Below, piece by piece: positions 8,100-17,178 of a stretch of 64,000 bases of DNA. Position 1 is the first letter of the stretch. Each line of letters begins with the position of its first letter. This stretch comes from JBHIBC01 sp046758905. GTDB lineage: Bacteria; Acidobacteriota; Polarisedimenticolia; Gp22-AA2. The position numbers and the translations under genes are program-made. The DNA lies in assembly GCA_046758905.1 (NCBI GenBank), contig JBHIBC010000007.1, positions 1 to 64,000 on the forward strand, given 5' to 3'. The notes under the pieces are model-generated. The model ran no database searches, was not told the origin of the DNA, and worked only from the letters and a program-made list of their open reading frames with translations.

Positions 8100-9149
8100 A
8101 TGCGTGGAGCGGGATCGTACATCCCCCTGTTGATTGTGGCGGCGGGCGTGGCGGGCAGCGCCCGCCCGGCGGGCGCGGCGACGGCGGTCCTCGCGCCCGT
8201 GAAGGACAACACCCTCTACGAGACCAGCGACGGCTCGCTGAGCAACGGCGCCGGGCAGCATCTCTTCGCCGGCAACAACGGCCTCGGCGAGACGCGCAGG
8301 GGGTTGATCGCCTTCGACATCGCCGGCGGCATCCCGCCCGGCGCGACCATCACCGGCGCGAGTCTAACCCTGAGCATGTCCCGGACGCGGGCGGGCCCGG
8401 AGCCGGTGTCGCTGCATCGCGTTCTGGCGGACTGGGGCGAGGGGACCTCGGTCGCCGGCCGAGGGGAGGGGATCGGCGCCCCGTCCACCCCCGGCGACGC
8501 CACTTGGATCCATAGGTTCTTCAGCGAGCTCCGGTGGGCCGCCGCCGGCGGCGATTTCGACCCGACGCCGAGCGCCACCATCATGGTCGGCGGGATCGGC
8601 CTCTACACCTGGATCTCCACGCCGGCGCTGGTGGCGGACGTCCAGTTGTGGCTCGACGCGCCGGGGATGAATTCCGGCTGGATCCTGATCGGGAACGAGC
8701 TGGGCAGCGCGACCGCGAAGCGGTTCGACTCGAGGGAGAACATCTCCGCCGCCTCCCGACCGATGCTCTCGGTGGAGTTCACATCCGGCGCCACGTCCGC
8801 CGGCCGGGTGCCGAACGGCGCGGACGCGCCCGGGCAGCCGCTGACGGCGCAGCTCGAGCCGGCGAGCGGCTCGCTGCGGCTGAGCTGGGGCCGCTCCTGC
8901 CTTCCCGGCGACACGGACTTCGAGATCTACGAGGGACGGATCGGCGAGTTCACGGGCCATGTCCCGATCGCCTGCAGCACCGGGGGCGCCACCTCGGCGG
9001 CCATCACGCCCGCCCCGGGCGATCGGTACTACCTGATCGTGCCGAGGAACCCGAGCCGGGAGGGCTCGTACGGGGTCGACAGCAGGGGCGCCGATCGGGG
9101 CGCCAGCCCCGACGCCTGTCTCCCCCAGAGCGTGGCCGCCTGCCCTTAG
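8100..9149 (+). CDS. Secreted protein with DNRLRE-type (CBM96-like) beta domain
   Basis: 349 residues. A signal peptide (MRGAGSYIPLLIVAAG.., cleavage near PAGAA) is followed by a beta-sandwich domain whose opening VKDNTLYETSDGSLSNGAGQ and later RRGLIAFDIAG and LIGNELGSATAKRFDSREN match the DNRLRE/CBM96 family of extracellular modules. Residues after about 240 form a second, fibronectin-like portion with two Cys. A GAGGGG stretch sits about 6 nt before the ATG at 8100. The likely role is surface or polysaccharide binding; there is no catalytic motif. It stands alone, with 184 bp upstream that hold only weak signals. Confidence 0.68.
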   Translation: MRGAGSYIPLLIVAAGVAGSARPAGAATAVLAPVKDNTLYETSDGSLSNGAGQHLFAGNNGLGETRRGLIAFDIAGGIPPGATITGASLTLSMSRTRAGPEPVSLHRVLADWGEGTSVAGRGEGIGAPSTPGDATWIHRFFSELRWAAAGGDFDPTPSATIMVGGIGLYTWISTPALVADVQLWLDAPGMNSGWILIGNELGSATAKRFDSRENISAASRPMLSVEFTSGATSAGRVPNGADAPGQPLTAQLEPASGSLRLSWGRSCLPGDTDFEIYEGRIGEFTGHVPIACSTGGATSAAITPAPGDRYYLIVPRNPSREGSYGVDSRGADRGASPDACLPQSVAACP

Positions 9150-9203
9150 GGACGCCCGAGGGGCGGGGTGACCCGAGAGGCGGCGCGCCATCTCACGGAC
9201 GGA

Positions 9204-9209
9204 TATAAT
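9204..9209 (+). promoter_or_regulatory. -10 box TATAAT upstream of the dehydrogenase
   Basis: A perfect TATAAT with no recognisable -35. A start near 9216 gives a leader of about 125 nt before the ATG at 9340. The box contains an in-frame ATG (9208) that would wrongly extend the protein by 44 residues. Confidence 0.35.
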
Positions 9210-9339
9210 GAACGGCCCCCGAACGAGGCGCGCGCGGCCGCGCGGACGGCACCCGGACTCTCCGTCGGCGCGAGGGCCCGGCTCCCGATCGAACGGTTCG
9301 ACCGGCGCTGCCGGCCGCGCACAACCTCGGGGAGCGACC

Positions 9340-10224
9340 ATGGAGAGAGCGCACGTCGGGTTCATCGGGCTGGGGATCATGGGGCGTCCCATGGCGGGAC
9401 ACATCCTGAAGGCCGGGTTCCCGCTCACGGTCTTTAACCGCACGCGTCGGAGGACGAAGGAGCTGAGTTCGGCCGGCGCCCGCGTGGCCGACTCGCCCGC
9501 TGCGCTCGCCTCCGAATCGGAGATCGTCATCACCATGGTCTCCGACTCGCCCGACGTGGAGCAGGTCGTGGCCGGCGCGGGCGGGGTTCTCGAGGGCATC
9601 CGGCCCGGGTCGGTGGTCGTCGACATGAGCACCATCTCCCCGGCGGTGGCGTGCCGACTCGACGCGAGGCTGCGGAAGCTCCGGTGCGCGCTGGTGGACG
9701 CCCCGGTGTCCGGGGGCGACGTCGGAGCCAGGGAGGCCACCCTGGCGATCATGGCCGGAGGCGACCGGGAGGCGGTCGAGCGGGTCCGGCCGGTGCTCGA
9801 GACCATGGGACGCAGCGTCACCTACTGCGGCCCGGCCGGTTCCGGGCAGCTCACCAAGCTGTGCAACCAGATCCTGGTGTCGGTGACGCTGCTCGGCGTC
9901 AGCGAGGCGATCGCCCTCGCGCGGCGCGCCGGCCTCGACCCACGCGCCATGATCGGAGCGGTGGCGCCGGGGGCCGCCGGGAGCTGGCAGCTCGAGAACC
10001 TCGGGCCGAGGATCCTGGAGCGCGACTTCGCGCCCGGGTTCACGATCGACCTGATGCAGAAAGACCTGCGGCTGGTGCTGGAGGCCGCTGCGGAGTCCGG
10101 CGCGGCGCTCCCGGCGACCGCCCTGGTCCACCAGCTGTTCCGTTCCGCGCAGTCGAGCGGGGACGGAGGTCGGGGGACGCAGGCGCTGGCGCGAGTGCTG
10201 GAGCGGCTGGCGGCCCTGGGGTGA
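9340..10224 (+). CDS. 3-hydroxyisobutyrate / beta-hydroxyacid dehydrogenase family protein
   Basis: 294 residues, the normal family length when started at ATG 9340 behind GGGGAG. The N-terminal Rossmann motif VGFIGLGIMGRPMAGHI (about 5-21) binds NAD(P). The substrate loop DAPVSGGDVGARE and catalytic Lys in GSGQLTKLCNQIL (about 170) are intact, and the helical C-terminal domain has LMQKDLRLVLEAA. It oxidises or reduces small beta-hydroxy acids such as 3-hydroxyisobutyrate or tartronate semialdehyde; the substrate cannot be told. Its last 61 codons are overlapped by the converging DJ-1/PfpI frame. Confidence 0.9.
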   Translation: MERAHVGFIGLGIMGRPMAGHILKAGFPLTVFNRTRRRTKELSSAGARVADSPAALASESEIVITMVSDSPDVEQVVAGAGGVLEGIRPGSVVVDMSTISPAVACRLDARLRKLRCALVDAPVSGGDVGAREATLAIMAGGDREAVERVRPVLETMGRSVTYCGPAGSGQLTKLCNQILVSVTLLGVSEAIALARRAGLDPRAMIGAVAPGAAGSWQLENLGPRILERDFAPGFTIDLMQKDLRLVLEAAAESGAALPATALVHQLFRSAQSSGDGGRGTQALARVLERLAALG

Positions 10225-11014
10225 GCACGCCCGGGCTCGCGATGACCAGGGCCCGAACCGTTCCCGGCTCCGGCGGCCAGGGGAGGATCAGGCCCCTCCC
10301 GACCCCCCGGGCGACATCGTCGCCGTACAGGTGGGCGACCAGGTACATCGCCACCTCGTAGCTCCTCGCGCCCCCCTCGGAAGTGAGCGTCGCGCCGTCG
10401 TGGACGAAGCTGAAGCCGCGCCGCAGGTCCAGGGACGGGAACATCGCGGCGAAGCGATCCTGGTCGGAGGGGAAGGTCGTGCAGGCGCGTCCGTCCAGCA
10501 GGCCTGCCGCCGCGAGGACGAACGCGCCGTCGCACAGGGACACCACGAAGCGCGCCCCGCCCCCGGCCCGCCGCACCCAGTCGATGAGAGCCCCGTCCCG
10601 CAGGTCGCGATCCATGCTCCCCTCGGCGCTCGGGACCACCAGGATGTCGATCCCGGGGGCGTCGTCGAACGAGTAGTGCGGGATCAGCCGCAGACCCTCG
10701 AAGGTGGTGACCGGGCGGCCGTCGGGGGAGATGGTGAACACCTCGATGCCCGGGACGGTCCCGGTGTGGAAGACCGTGTGCTGGAGGACATCGTACGGGG
10801 CCATCAGCTCGGTGTTGAACACGCCGTCCACGACCAGGAATCCGGCGCGCAGCGCGCGGTCGCGCGGCAGGTCGGCCGGGCGGGGCGGGGCCGGCCACCC
10901 GCGGCCGACCGCGGCCACCGGGCCGGAGGAGCGATCCCGGCAGGCCGGGGACCCTAGCGCCGCCGACAGGAGGATCAGCGCGAGCCGCCGGCAGCGGGTC
11001 GTGCGCGTCGTCAC
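10040..11014 (-). CDS. DJ-1/PfpI family protein with N-terminal export signal
   Basis: 324 residues, GTG start 1 bp after the pcrA stop, so probably co-transcribed with it. After a hydrophobic N-terminus (about 8-24) comes a class I glutamine-amidotransferase-like fold: FLVVDGVFNTELMAPYDVL, ILVVPSAEGS and the nucleophile elbow FVVSLCDGAFVLAAAGLL with Cys in place. The EGGARSYEVAMYL and GRGLILPW segments resemble the isonitrile-hydratase/AraC-sensor branch. The final 65 residues are Pro/Ala/Arg-rich and lie antisense to the end of the dehydrogenase gene, so they are probably a read-on past a lost stop. Function not assigned. Confidence 0.78.
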   Translation of the reverse strand: MTTRTTRCRRLALILLSAALGSPACRDRSSGPVAAVGRGWPAPPRPADLPRDRALRAGFLVVDGVFNTELMAPYDVLQHTVFHTGTVPGIEVFTISPDGRPVTTFEGLRLIPHYSFDDAPGIDILVVPSAEGSMDRDLRDGALIDWVRRAGGGARFVVSLCDGAFVLAAAGLLDGRACTTFPSDQDRFAAMFPSLDLRRGFSFVHDGATLTSEGGARSYEVAMYLVAHLYGDDVARGVGRGLILPWPPEPGTVRALVIASPGVLTPGPPAAPALAPAPASPDLRPRSTARNGTAGGPGRSPGAPRRTPQRPPAPAAGLSASGRS

Positions 11015-11015
11015 C

Positions 11016-13244
11016 TCAGATCCTCTCCAGCGGCGCGTAGCGCGGGAGGAATTTCTTCGAGCCGTACATGGAGAACGACACCGTCAGCTTCAACGTGTCC
11101 CCTCGCCCCTCGACGCCGATCACGGTCCCGACCCCGTACTCGGGGTGATGGACCTTGCACCCGAGGGTGTATGCGTCCTGCCCGTCCGCGCCCGCGTCGT
11201 CCTGCGGTCCCTCGGAGAGGAGCCCCGCCCCGGGCGGGCGGGCTCCCGACGCCCGGCCCGCGCGCCGTCGCCCGGCACGGCGCCGCGCGACCTCTCCGCC
11301 CGCGCCCGGCGACGCGCCCCACGAGGCGTCCTCGAGGTCCTCCCGGAGGAGGCGCGCCGGGATCTCCCGCAGGAAACGGGACGGCTCGGTCGGCCGGGGC
11401 TCCCCGAACAGGCGCCGCGACAGCGCCCGGCTCAGTATGAGCCGTCGGCCGGCGCGCGTCATGCCGACGTAGAACAGCCGCCGTTCCTCCTCGAGGTCGT
11501 CGTGCTCCTCCGCCGATCGGGCGTGCGGGAACAGGTCCTCCTCCAGCCCGACGACGAACACCACCGGGAACTCCAGGCCCTTGGCCGAGTGCAGCGTCAT
11601 GAGGTTCATGCCCGGGCTGCCGCGCGCGTTCTCGGTCTCCGACAGCAGTGCGGCCCGGTCGAGGAAGGCCTGCAGGCCGGCCTCCAGGCCGTCGTATGCC
11701 GACACGGCGTTCACCAGCTCCTCCAGGTTCTCGACCCGGGCGGCGGCATCGCCGGGCGAGGTCGCCTCCAGGTAGGCGTCGAGCCGGGTGCGCCGGATGA
11801 TCGCCGCGACCAGGCGGCTCGGTCCCAGCCGGCCCGCGTCGCCCCGGAGATCGGACATCAGATCCAGGAATGAGCGCAGGGCCCTCGAGGCCCGGGCGCC
11901 GACCCGTCCCTGCTCGACGCTCCTGCGGATCGCCTCCTCGAGCCCGAGGCCGCCCTCGCGGGCGACCTCGGAGACGGTCTCGAGCGTCGCCCTGCCGATG
12001 TCGCGCGGGGGCACGTTGACGATGCGGCGGAGGCTCACGTCGTCGCGCGGGTTGACGATCGCCCGCAGGTAGGCCAGCAGGTCGCGGATCTCGCGCCGGT
12101 CGTAAAAGCGTGTCCCGCCGACGATCAGGTAGGGGAGGCCGGCCCGGGCCAGGGTCTCCTCGAGGGCGCGCGACTGCGCGTTGGTCCGGTAGAGGACCGC
12201 CATCTCCTGCAGGTCGTAGTCGCGGCGCAGCCCGATCGCCCGCCGGACGACGCGGTCCGCCTCGTGCCGCTCGTCGGCGGCGACCATCAGCTCGACCGGC
12301 TCCCCGGCCGGCGCGTCGCACCAGAGGCTCTTATCGATGCGGCTCACGTTGTTGCGGATCACCGCGGTGGCGGCCTGGAGGATGTTGCCGGTGGAGCGGT
12401 AGTTCTGCTCCAGCTTGATGACCCGGGTGCCGGGGAAGTCCTTCTCGAACGACAGGATGTTGTTGATATCGGCGAACCGGAAGCGGTAGATCGACTGGTC
12501 AGGGTCCCCGACCGCGCAGACGTTGCCGTGCGCCGCCGCCAGGGCGCGGATCAGGCGATACTGCGGCGGGTTGGTGTCCTGGTACTCGTCGACCATCAGG
12601 TAACGCACCCGCGAGGCCACCTCGCGGGCGACGTCGGCGTGCGAGCGGAACAGCTCGAGGACCTGCCCGATCAGGTCGTCGAAGTCCATCGCGTTGCAGT
12701 CCCGCAGCCGCTGCTGATAGAGCGCGTAGATCTTCGAGATGACCTCGTCCCGGAAGCTGTCGGAGGAGCGCTCGAGCGCGGCGGGGGTGAGCCCGCGGTT
12801 CTTGGCGTCGCTGATCCGGTGCCGGAGCATGCGCGGCGGGAAGGAGCCGTCGTCGAGCTTCAGCTCGGCGAGGCACGCCTTGAGGAGCGCGGTCTGGTCG
12901 GCCTCGTCGTAGACCTGGAAGTCGGCGCCGTAGCCGAGGAGGGGCGCCCGGACGCGCAGCAGCCTCAGGCACCAGGAATGGAAGGTGGACACGTGCGCGC
13001 CGCCGTGATGCGCTCCGACCAGCGCGTCCACCCGCTCCTTCATCTCGCCGGCCGCCTTGTTGGTGAAGGTGACCGCCACCACCTCGTGCGCCGGCGCCAG
13101 GCGGCGGTCGAGGATGTAGGCCAGGCGGTGCACGATCACCCGGGTCTTTCCGGACCCCGCGCCGGCCACGATCAGCAGCGGCCCCTCGGTCTGCTCCACC
13201 GCCTCGCGCTGGGGCGGATTGAGCGGCTCGAGCACTCGATCCAT
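11016..13244 (-). CDS. pcrA: ATP-dependent DNA helicase PcrA/UvrD
   Basis: 742 residues, normal length for superfamily 1A. Motifs in order: Q motif LNPPQREAV, Walker A IVAGAGSGKT (about 26-35), motif II LMVDEYQDTN, motif III AVGDPDQSIYRFRFAD, motif IV LEQNYRST, motif V LMTLHSAKGLEF and VI RRLFYVGMTRA. The C-terminus carries the Tudor-like tail (VHHPEYGVGTVIGV) known to contact RNA polymerase in PcrA/UvrD. It unwinds 3'-5' in mismatch and nucleotide excision repair. It lies 72 bp downstream of glmS on the same strand and 1 bp before the DJ-1 gene. Confidence 0.96.
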   Translation of the reverse strand: MDRVLEPLNPPQREAVEQTEGPLLIVAGAGSGKTRVIVHRLAYILDRRLAPAHEVVAVTFTNKAAGEMKERVDALVGAHHGGAHVSTFHSWCLRLLRVRAPLLGYGADFQVYDEADQTALLKACLAELKLDDGSFPPRMLRHRISDAKNRGLTPAALERSSDSFRDEVISKIYALYQQRLRDCNAMDFDDLIGQVLELFRSHADVAREVASRVRYLMVDEYQDTNPPQYRLIRALAAAHGNVCAVGDPDQSIYRFRFADINNILSFEKDFPGTRVIKLEQNYRSTGNILQAATAVIRNNVSRIDKSLWCDAPAGEPVELMVAADERHEADRVVRRAIGLRRDYDLQEMAVLYRTNAQSRALEETLARAGLPYLIVGGTRFYDRREIRDLLAYLRAIVNPRDDVSLRRIVNVPPRDIGRATLETVSEVAREGGLGLEEAIRRSVEQGRVGARASRALRSFLDLMSDLRGDAGRLGPSRLVAAIIRRTRLDAYLEATSPGDAAARVENLEELVNAVSAYDGLEAGLQAFLDRAALLSETENARGSPGMNLMTLHSAKGLEFPVVFVVGLEEDLFPHARSAEEHDDLEEERRLFYVGMTRAGRRLILSRALSRRLFGEPRPTEPSRFLREIPARLLREDLEDASWGASPGAGGEVARRRAGRRRAGRASGARPPGAGLLSEGPQDDAGADGQDAYTLGCKVHHPEYGVGTVIGVEGRGDTLKLTVSFSMYGSKKFLPRYAPLERI

Positions 13245-13316
13245 GGCGTGGATTATCGCACAGCGCTCCGCGGGGCGCGGCTCTCGGCCTTCGGCGTCGC
13301 GAGGGAGGCGGCCCGC

Positions 13317-15155
13317 CTACTCGACCGTGACCGACTTGGCGAGGTTGCGCGGCTGGTCGACGTCGCAGCCGCGCCGCAGGGCGATGTGGTAGGCGAGGAG
13401 CTGGAGCGGCACGGCGGCGAGGATCGGCGTGAGGAGGTCGGAGGTGCGCGGGACCCCGATGACGGTCGGGAAGCGGCGCGTCGCCTCCTCGGTGCCCTCG
13501 TGGGTCACCAGGATGACGGTGCCGTCCCGGGCCTGCACCTCCTCGATGTTGGCCATCATCTTGTCGTAGAGCATGTCGCCGAACACCAGCGCGACCACCG
13601 GCATGCTCCGGTCGATCAGGGCGATCGGCCCGTGCTTCATCTCGCCGGCGGGGTAGCCCTCCGCGTGGATGTAGGAGATCTCCTTCAGCTTGAGGGCCCC
13701 CTCGAGCGCGATCGGGTAGTTGATGCCGCGGCCGAGGTAGAGGAAGTCCCCGGCCCGGTAGAAGTCCTTGGCGATCTCCTCGACCTTCGCATCGAGCGCC
13801 AGGGCCTGCTCGACCTGGTTCGGGATGCGCAGCAGAGCCTCGATCTGCCGCCGGCACTCGTCCGGCGGGAGCGTCCCGCGGATCAGCCCCGCGTGCAGCG
13901 CGAACAGATGCAGCGCCGCGATCTGCGCGGTGAACGCCTTGGTCGAGGCCACGCCGATCTCCGGCCCCGCGTGCGTGTGGATCACCCCCTGCGCCTCCCG
14001 CGTCACCATCGAGCCGACCACGTTGCAGATGGCCAGGGTCTTCACCCCGCGTCGGATCGCTTCGCGCTGCGCGGCCAGCGTATCCGCCGTCTCTCCCGAC
14101 TGGCTGATCACCATGACCAGGTGGTCCTCCTCCAGGATGGGATCCCGATAGCGGAACTCGGAGCCTATGTCCACCTCCACCGGCAGCCGCGCGAGCCTCT
14201 CGATCATGAACTTGCCGACCAGGGCCGCGTGCCAGGAGGTCCCGCAGGCGACCAGGTGTAGCTTGCGGCAGCGGCGGAACTCCCGGTCGCTGATCTCCAT
14301 CTCGTCCAGGAAGATCCGGCCGGTCTCCTGCGACACGCGCCCGAGGAGGGTGTCGCGGATCGCCCGCGGCTGCTCGTAGATCTCCTTCAGCATGAAATGC
14401 TTGAACCCGGCCTTCTCGGCCATGATCGGGTCCCAGGTGATGCGCTGGATGGTCTTGGAGACCGGCGATCCGGCCTGGTCGGTGATCATCACGCCGCCTT
14501 CGGTGACCACCGCCAGCTCCCGATCGTCCAGGAAGAACATGTCGCGCGTGTGGTGCAGGATGGCGGGGATGTCGGAGGCCACGAAGTACTCGTCCTTGCC
14601 CAGACCGACGACCAGCGGAGGACCGTTGCGGGCCGCGACGATCTTCTGCGGGTCGCGCGACGACACCGCCGCGAAGGCGTAGGAACCCTGCAGCCTGGGG
14701 ACCGCCCGGCGCACGCCCTCCTCCAGCGGCAGTGCCAGCGACGTACGCGCCTGCTCGATGAGGTGGGCGATCACCTCGGTGTCGGTCTCAGTCTTGAACT
14801 TGTGGCCCGCGGCCGAAAGCTCCCGCTTGAGGTCCTTGTAGTTCTCGATGATCCCGTTGTGGACGACGACCAGGGACCCGGTGCAATCGCGATGGGGGTG
14901 GGCGTTCTCCTCCGTGGGCCGGCCGTGCGTCGCCCAGCGGGTGTGCCCCAGGCCGAACGACCCGTCGAGGTCCGTGAGCCGCAGGCTCTCCTCGAGGTCC
15001 CGCAGCTTGCCGGCGCTGCGGACCACGTTGATGTCCGACCCGTCGATGACCGCGATTCCGGCGGAGTCGTAGCCGCGGTACTCCAGACGCCGCAGCCCGT
15101 CCAGCAGGACGGTGCTCACGTTCTGGTGTCCGATGTATCCGATGATCCCGCACAT
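13317..15155 (-). CDS. glmS: Glutamine--fructose-6-phosphate aminotransferase (isomerizing)
   Basis: 612 residues, full length. Cys2 of MCGIIGYIG is the N-terminal glutaminase nucleophile, and LEYRGYDSAGIAV, GHTRWATHG and HNGIIENY complete that domain. Two SIS sugar-isomerase domains follow (about 290-600, VACGTSWHAA, SQSGETADTLAA, LGRGINYPIALEGALKLKE), ending in the conserved DQPRNLAKSVTVE. It makes glucosamine-6-phosphate from fructose-6-phosphate and glutamine for peptidoglycan and other amino sugars. It lies 105 bp after glmU, completing most of UDP-GlcNAc synthesis. A candidate promoter sits very close to the ATG. No glmS ribozyme-like leader is seen. Confidence 0.97.
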   Translation of the reverse strand: MCGIIGYIGHQNVSTVLLDGLRRLEYRGYDSAGIAVIDGSDINVVRSAGKLRDLEESLRLTDLDGSFGLGHTRWATHGRPTEENAHPHRDCTGSLVVVHNGIIENYKDLKRELSAAGHKFKTETDTEVIAHLIEQARTSLALPLEEGVRRAVPRLQGSYAFAAVSSRDPQKIVAARNGPPLVVGLGKDEYFVASDIPAILHHTRDMFFLDDRELAVVTEGGVMITDQAGSPVSKTIQRITWDPIMAEKAGFKHFMLKEIYEQPRAIRDTLLGRVSQETGRIFLDEMEISDREFRRCRKLHLVACGTSWHAALVGKFMIERLARLPVEVDIGSEFRYRDPILEEDHLVMVISQSGETADTLAAQREAIRRGVKTLAICNVVGSMVTREAQGVIHTHAGPEIGVASTKAFTAQIAALHLFALHAGLIRGTLPPDECRRQIEALLRIPNQVEQALALDAKVEEIAKDFYRAGDFLYLGRGINYPIALEGALKLKEISYIHAEGYPAGEMKHGPIALIDRSMPVVALVFGDMLYDKMMANIEEVQARDGTVILVTHEGTEEATRRFPTVIGVPRTSDLLTPILAAVPLQLLAYHIALRRGCDVDQPRNLAKSVTVE

Positions 15156-15165
15156 GTCCGTCTCG

Positions 15166-15195
15166 AATATAAGCCGGGTGGGCCCTGCCCGCCAA
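15166..15195 (-). promoter_or_regulatory. Candidate promoter for glmS
   Basis: On the minus strand TTGGCG (15190-15195), 18 nt, TATATT (15166-15171). Transcription would begin about 4 nt before the glmS ATG, leaving no room for a Shine-Dalgarno site, so transcripts from it would be nearly leaderless; read-through from glmU would supply a normal leader. Confidence 0.4.
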
Positions 15196-15260
15196 GCCGT
15201 CCCTCGCGGGGGGCGCCGGCGGCGGGGACGCGCCGCCGGGAGGGGGCCCGGAGCGCGCCC

Positions 15261-17156
15261 TCAGTCTCGGCCCGGCCGGGACTTGTTCCTGCGTGCTAAG
15301 GGGCCGAACCGCCGGGCCCAGTCCTCCTTCATCTCCTGGCGGCCGCGGGCGATCGCCAGCGCATGGGCGGGAACATCCTTGGTGATGGTCGACCCCGCGG
15401 CGACGAAGGCGCCGCGCCGCAGGCGCACCGGGGCGACCAGCTGGGTATCGCTGCCGATGAAGACCTCGTCCTCGATCACGGTGCGGTGCTTGGACACGCC
15501 GTCGTAGTTGCAGGTGATCGTCCCGGCGCCGATGTTCGCGTCCCGACCGACCTCGACGTCCCCGAGGTAGGCGAGGTGGTTCGCCTTGCTGCCGCGACCG
15601 ATCCGCGCCTTCTTGGTCTCGACGAAGTTGCCGATGCGCGCCGACTCCTCCAGCAGGGTCTCGGGCCGCATGTGAGCGAACGGGCCGACCCGGCAGGACC
15701 TGCCGATCTGCGCCTCCGTAATGACCGAATAGGGAAGGATGACCGTCCCATCTCCCACCGACGATCCCGCGATCCGGCAGCCGGTCCCGATGAGCACGCC
15801 CTCGCCGATGCCGGTCCGGCCTAGGAGCAGGACGCCGGGCTCGATGACGGTGTCGCGGCCGACGCGCACGTCCGCGTCGACATACGTGGTCTCCGGGTCG
15901 AGCAGCGTCACCCCGGACGCCATCAGCGACTCGGCCTTGCGCCGGTACAGGGCCCGCGATGCGGTCGCGAGCTCCCGCCGGTCGTTGACGCCGAGCACCT
16001 CGGTCGGCTCGCAATGCCGGTACGCCGCGACCTTGCGCCCCTCGCGCCTCAGGATCTCCACCAGGTCGGTGAGGTAGATCTCCCGCTGGGCGTTGTCGCG
16101 CGTGGCGCGCCGGAGCGGTCGGAACAGGTGCTGGGCGTCGATGCAGTAGATGCCGCAGTTGATCTCCTGCGTGGCCCGCTCCTCGAGGGTGGCGTCGGGC
16201 TCCTCGACGATGCGCGAGAGGTCGCCGGCGTAGTTCCGGAGCACCCGGCCGTATCCGGTCGGGTCGTCGACGACGGTCGTCAGCAGGCTCATCGGGGCGC
16301 CCGAGTCCCGGTGGAACTCGAGGAAGGCCTTCAGGGTCTCCGGGCGCAGGGCCGGAAGGTCGCCGTTCAGGATCAGCACGTGACCCTGGTGGCCGTGGAG
16401 CTGCCGCTCGGCGGCGAGCACGGCATGGCCCGTGCCGTGCTGGTCCTTCTGGAACGCGAAGGCGATCGACTTGTCGTCCTCGCCCACCGCGCGCCGCACC
16501 TCGTCGGCCTGGTTGCCGATGACGACGACCGTGCGCGCAGCCCCCGCCGTCCTGGAGGTCTCAACCACGTGCCGCACCATCGGCCGGCCGGCGATGATGT
16601 GCAGCAACTTGGAGGTGCGGGACCGCATCCGCTTGCCTAGGCCCGCCGCCAGGATCACCGTGCAGACCTCCCGGGTCCTGGCGGGGGCGGCGACCCGCCT
16701 TCCGGCCTCGTTCGCCGTCGGCGGGATCGGCGCGACGGGCCGGAGGGGATAGGGGGTCGGGGGGGATCCGGGGGCCGTCGGCCTGGTGCCCATCCGGAGA
16801 GGGCCGTTGCCCGGGCCTCCGGCGGCGGCTCCCGGCCCGGGCCCCGGCCGCGGGTCGGGCGGCCTGCGGGAGTTCGCGCGCCCCTGATAGGTCCGGAAGA
16901 TGGGCCTGAGCGGAGGCGGTGCCGGATTCGGGCGCCCGGCCGCCCCGAGCGGCAGGCGGGCGGTCCGTCTCGCGGCGGCCCGGCGTCCGGCGGCTGGCGC
17001 CCGCTTCGCTGACGCTCTCCGGCGGGCGCGCGGGACCGGCCTCCTCGGCCGGGCCCGGGCCGGGCGGCGACGACGCCTCGGCTTCCCGCCCGTCGGGCGG
17101 CGGGACCTCCTCCGGGCGCCCTTCCCGGCCACTGTGCGGCGTCGTCTCGCGCTCAC
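15261..17156 (-). CDS. glmU: Bifunctional UDP-GlcNAc pyrophosphorylase / GlcN-1-P acetyltransferase with long basic N-terminal extension
   Basis: 631 residues if started at the GTG at 17156. The enzyme proper begins near residue 160 with VILAAGLGKRMRS (pyrophosphorylase), then HGTGHAVLAAE, ILNGDLPAL and INCGIYC. A left-handed beta-helix acetyltransferase follows from about residue 405 with NFVETKKARIGRGSKANHLAYLGD and GAGTITCNYDG. The preceding 155 residues are extremely rich in Arg, Ala and Pro and match no family. The GTG has GGGGGAG 8 nt upstream and lies 22 nt after the TPR gene. The only in-frame ATG before the core (16793) lacks an RBS and would give 510 residues; the usual length is about 455. 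The core call is certain, the start open. Confidence 0.93.
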   Translation of the reverse strand: MSARRRRTVAGKGARRRSRRPTGGKPRRRRRPARARPRRPVPRARRRASAKRAPAAGRRAAARRTARLPLGAAGRPNPAPPPLRPIFRTYQGRANSRRPPDPRPGPGPGAAAGGPGNGPLRMGTRPTAPGSPPTPYPLRPVAPIPPTANEAGRRVAAPARTREVCTVILAAGLGKRMRSRTSKLLHIIAGRPMVRHVVETSRTAGAARTVVVIGNQADEVRRAVGEDDKSIAFAFQKDQHGTGHAVLAAERQLHGHQGHVLILNGDLPALRPETLKAFLEFHRDSGAPMSLLTTVVDDPTGYGRVLRNYAGDLSRIVEEPDATLEERATQEINCGIYCIDAQHLFRPLRRATRDNAQREIYLTDLVEILRREGRKVAAYRHCEPTEVLGVNDRRELATASRALYRRKAESLMASGVTLLDPETTYVDADVRVGRDTVIEPGVLLLGRTGIGEGVLIGTGCRIAGSSVGDGTVILPYSVITEAQIGRSCRVGPFAHMRPETLLEESARIGNFVETKKARIGRGSKANHLAYLGDVEVGRDANIGAGTITCNYDGVSKHRTVIEDEVFIGSDTQLVAPVRLRRGAFVAAGSTITKDVPAHALAIARGRQEMKEDWARRFGPLARRNKSRPGRD

Positions 17157-17178
17157 GGCGATCGCTCCCCCGGCGGGG

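Noticed and set aside
8100..9149. Calling the DNRLRE protein a polysaccharide lyase or glycosidase
   Set aside because: No catalytic motif is visible; the domain alone is a binding or structural module.
12264..14261. A 665-codon plus-strand frame across pcrA and glmS
   Set aside because: It runs antisense through two unmistakable genes and shows no motif, only His/Asp/Arg-rich shadow sequence.
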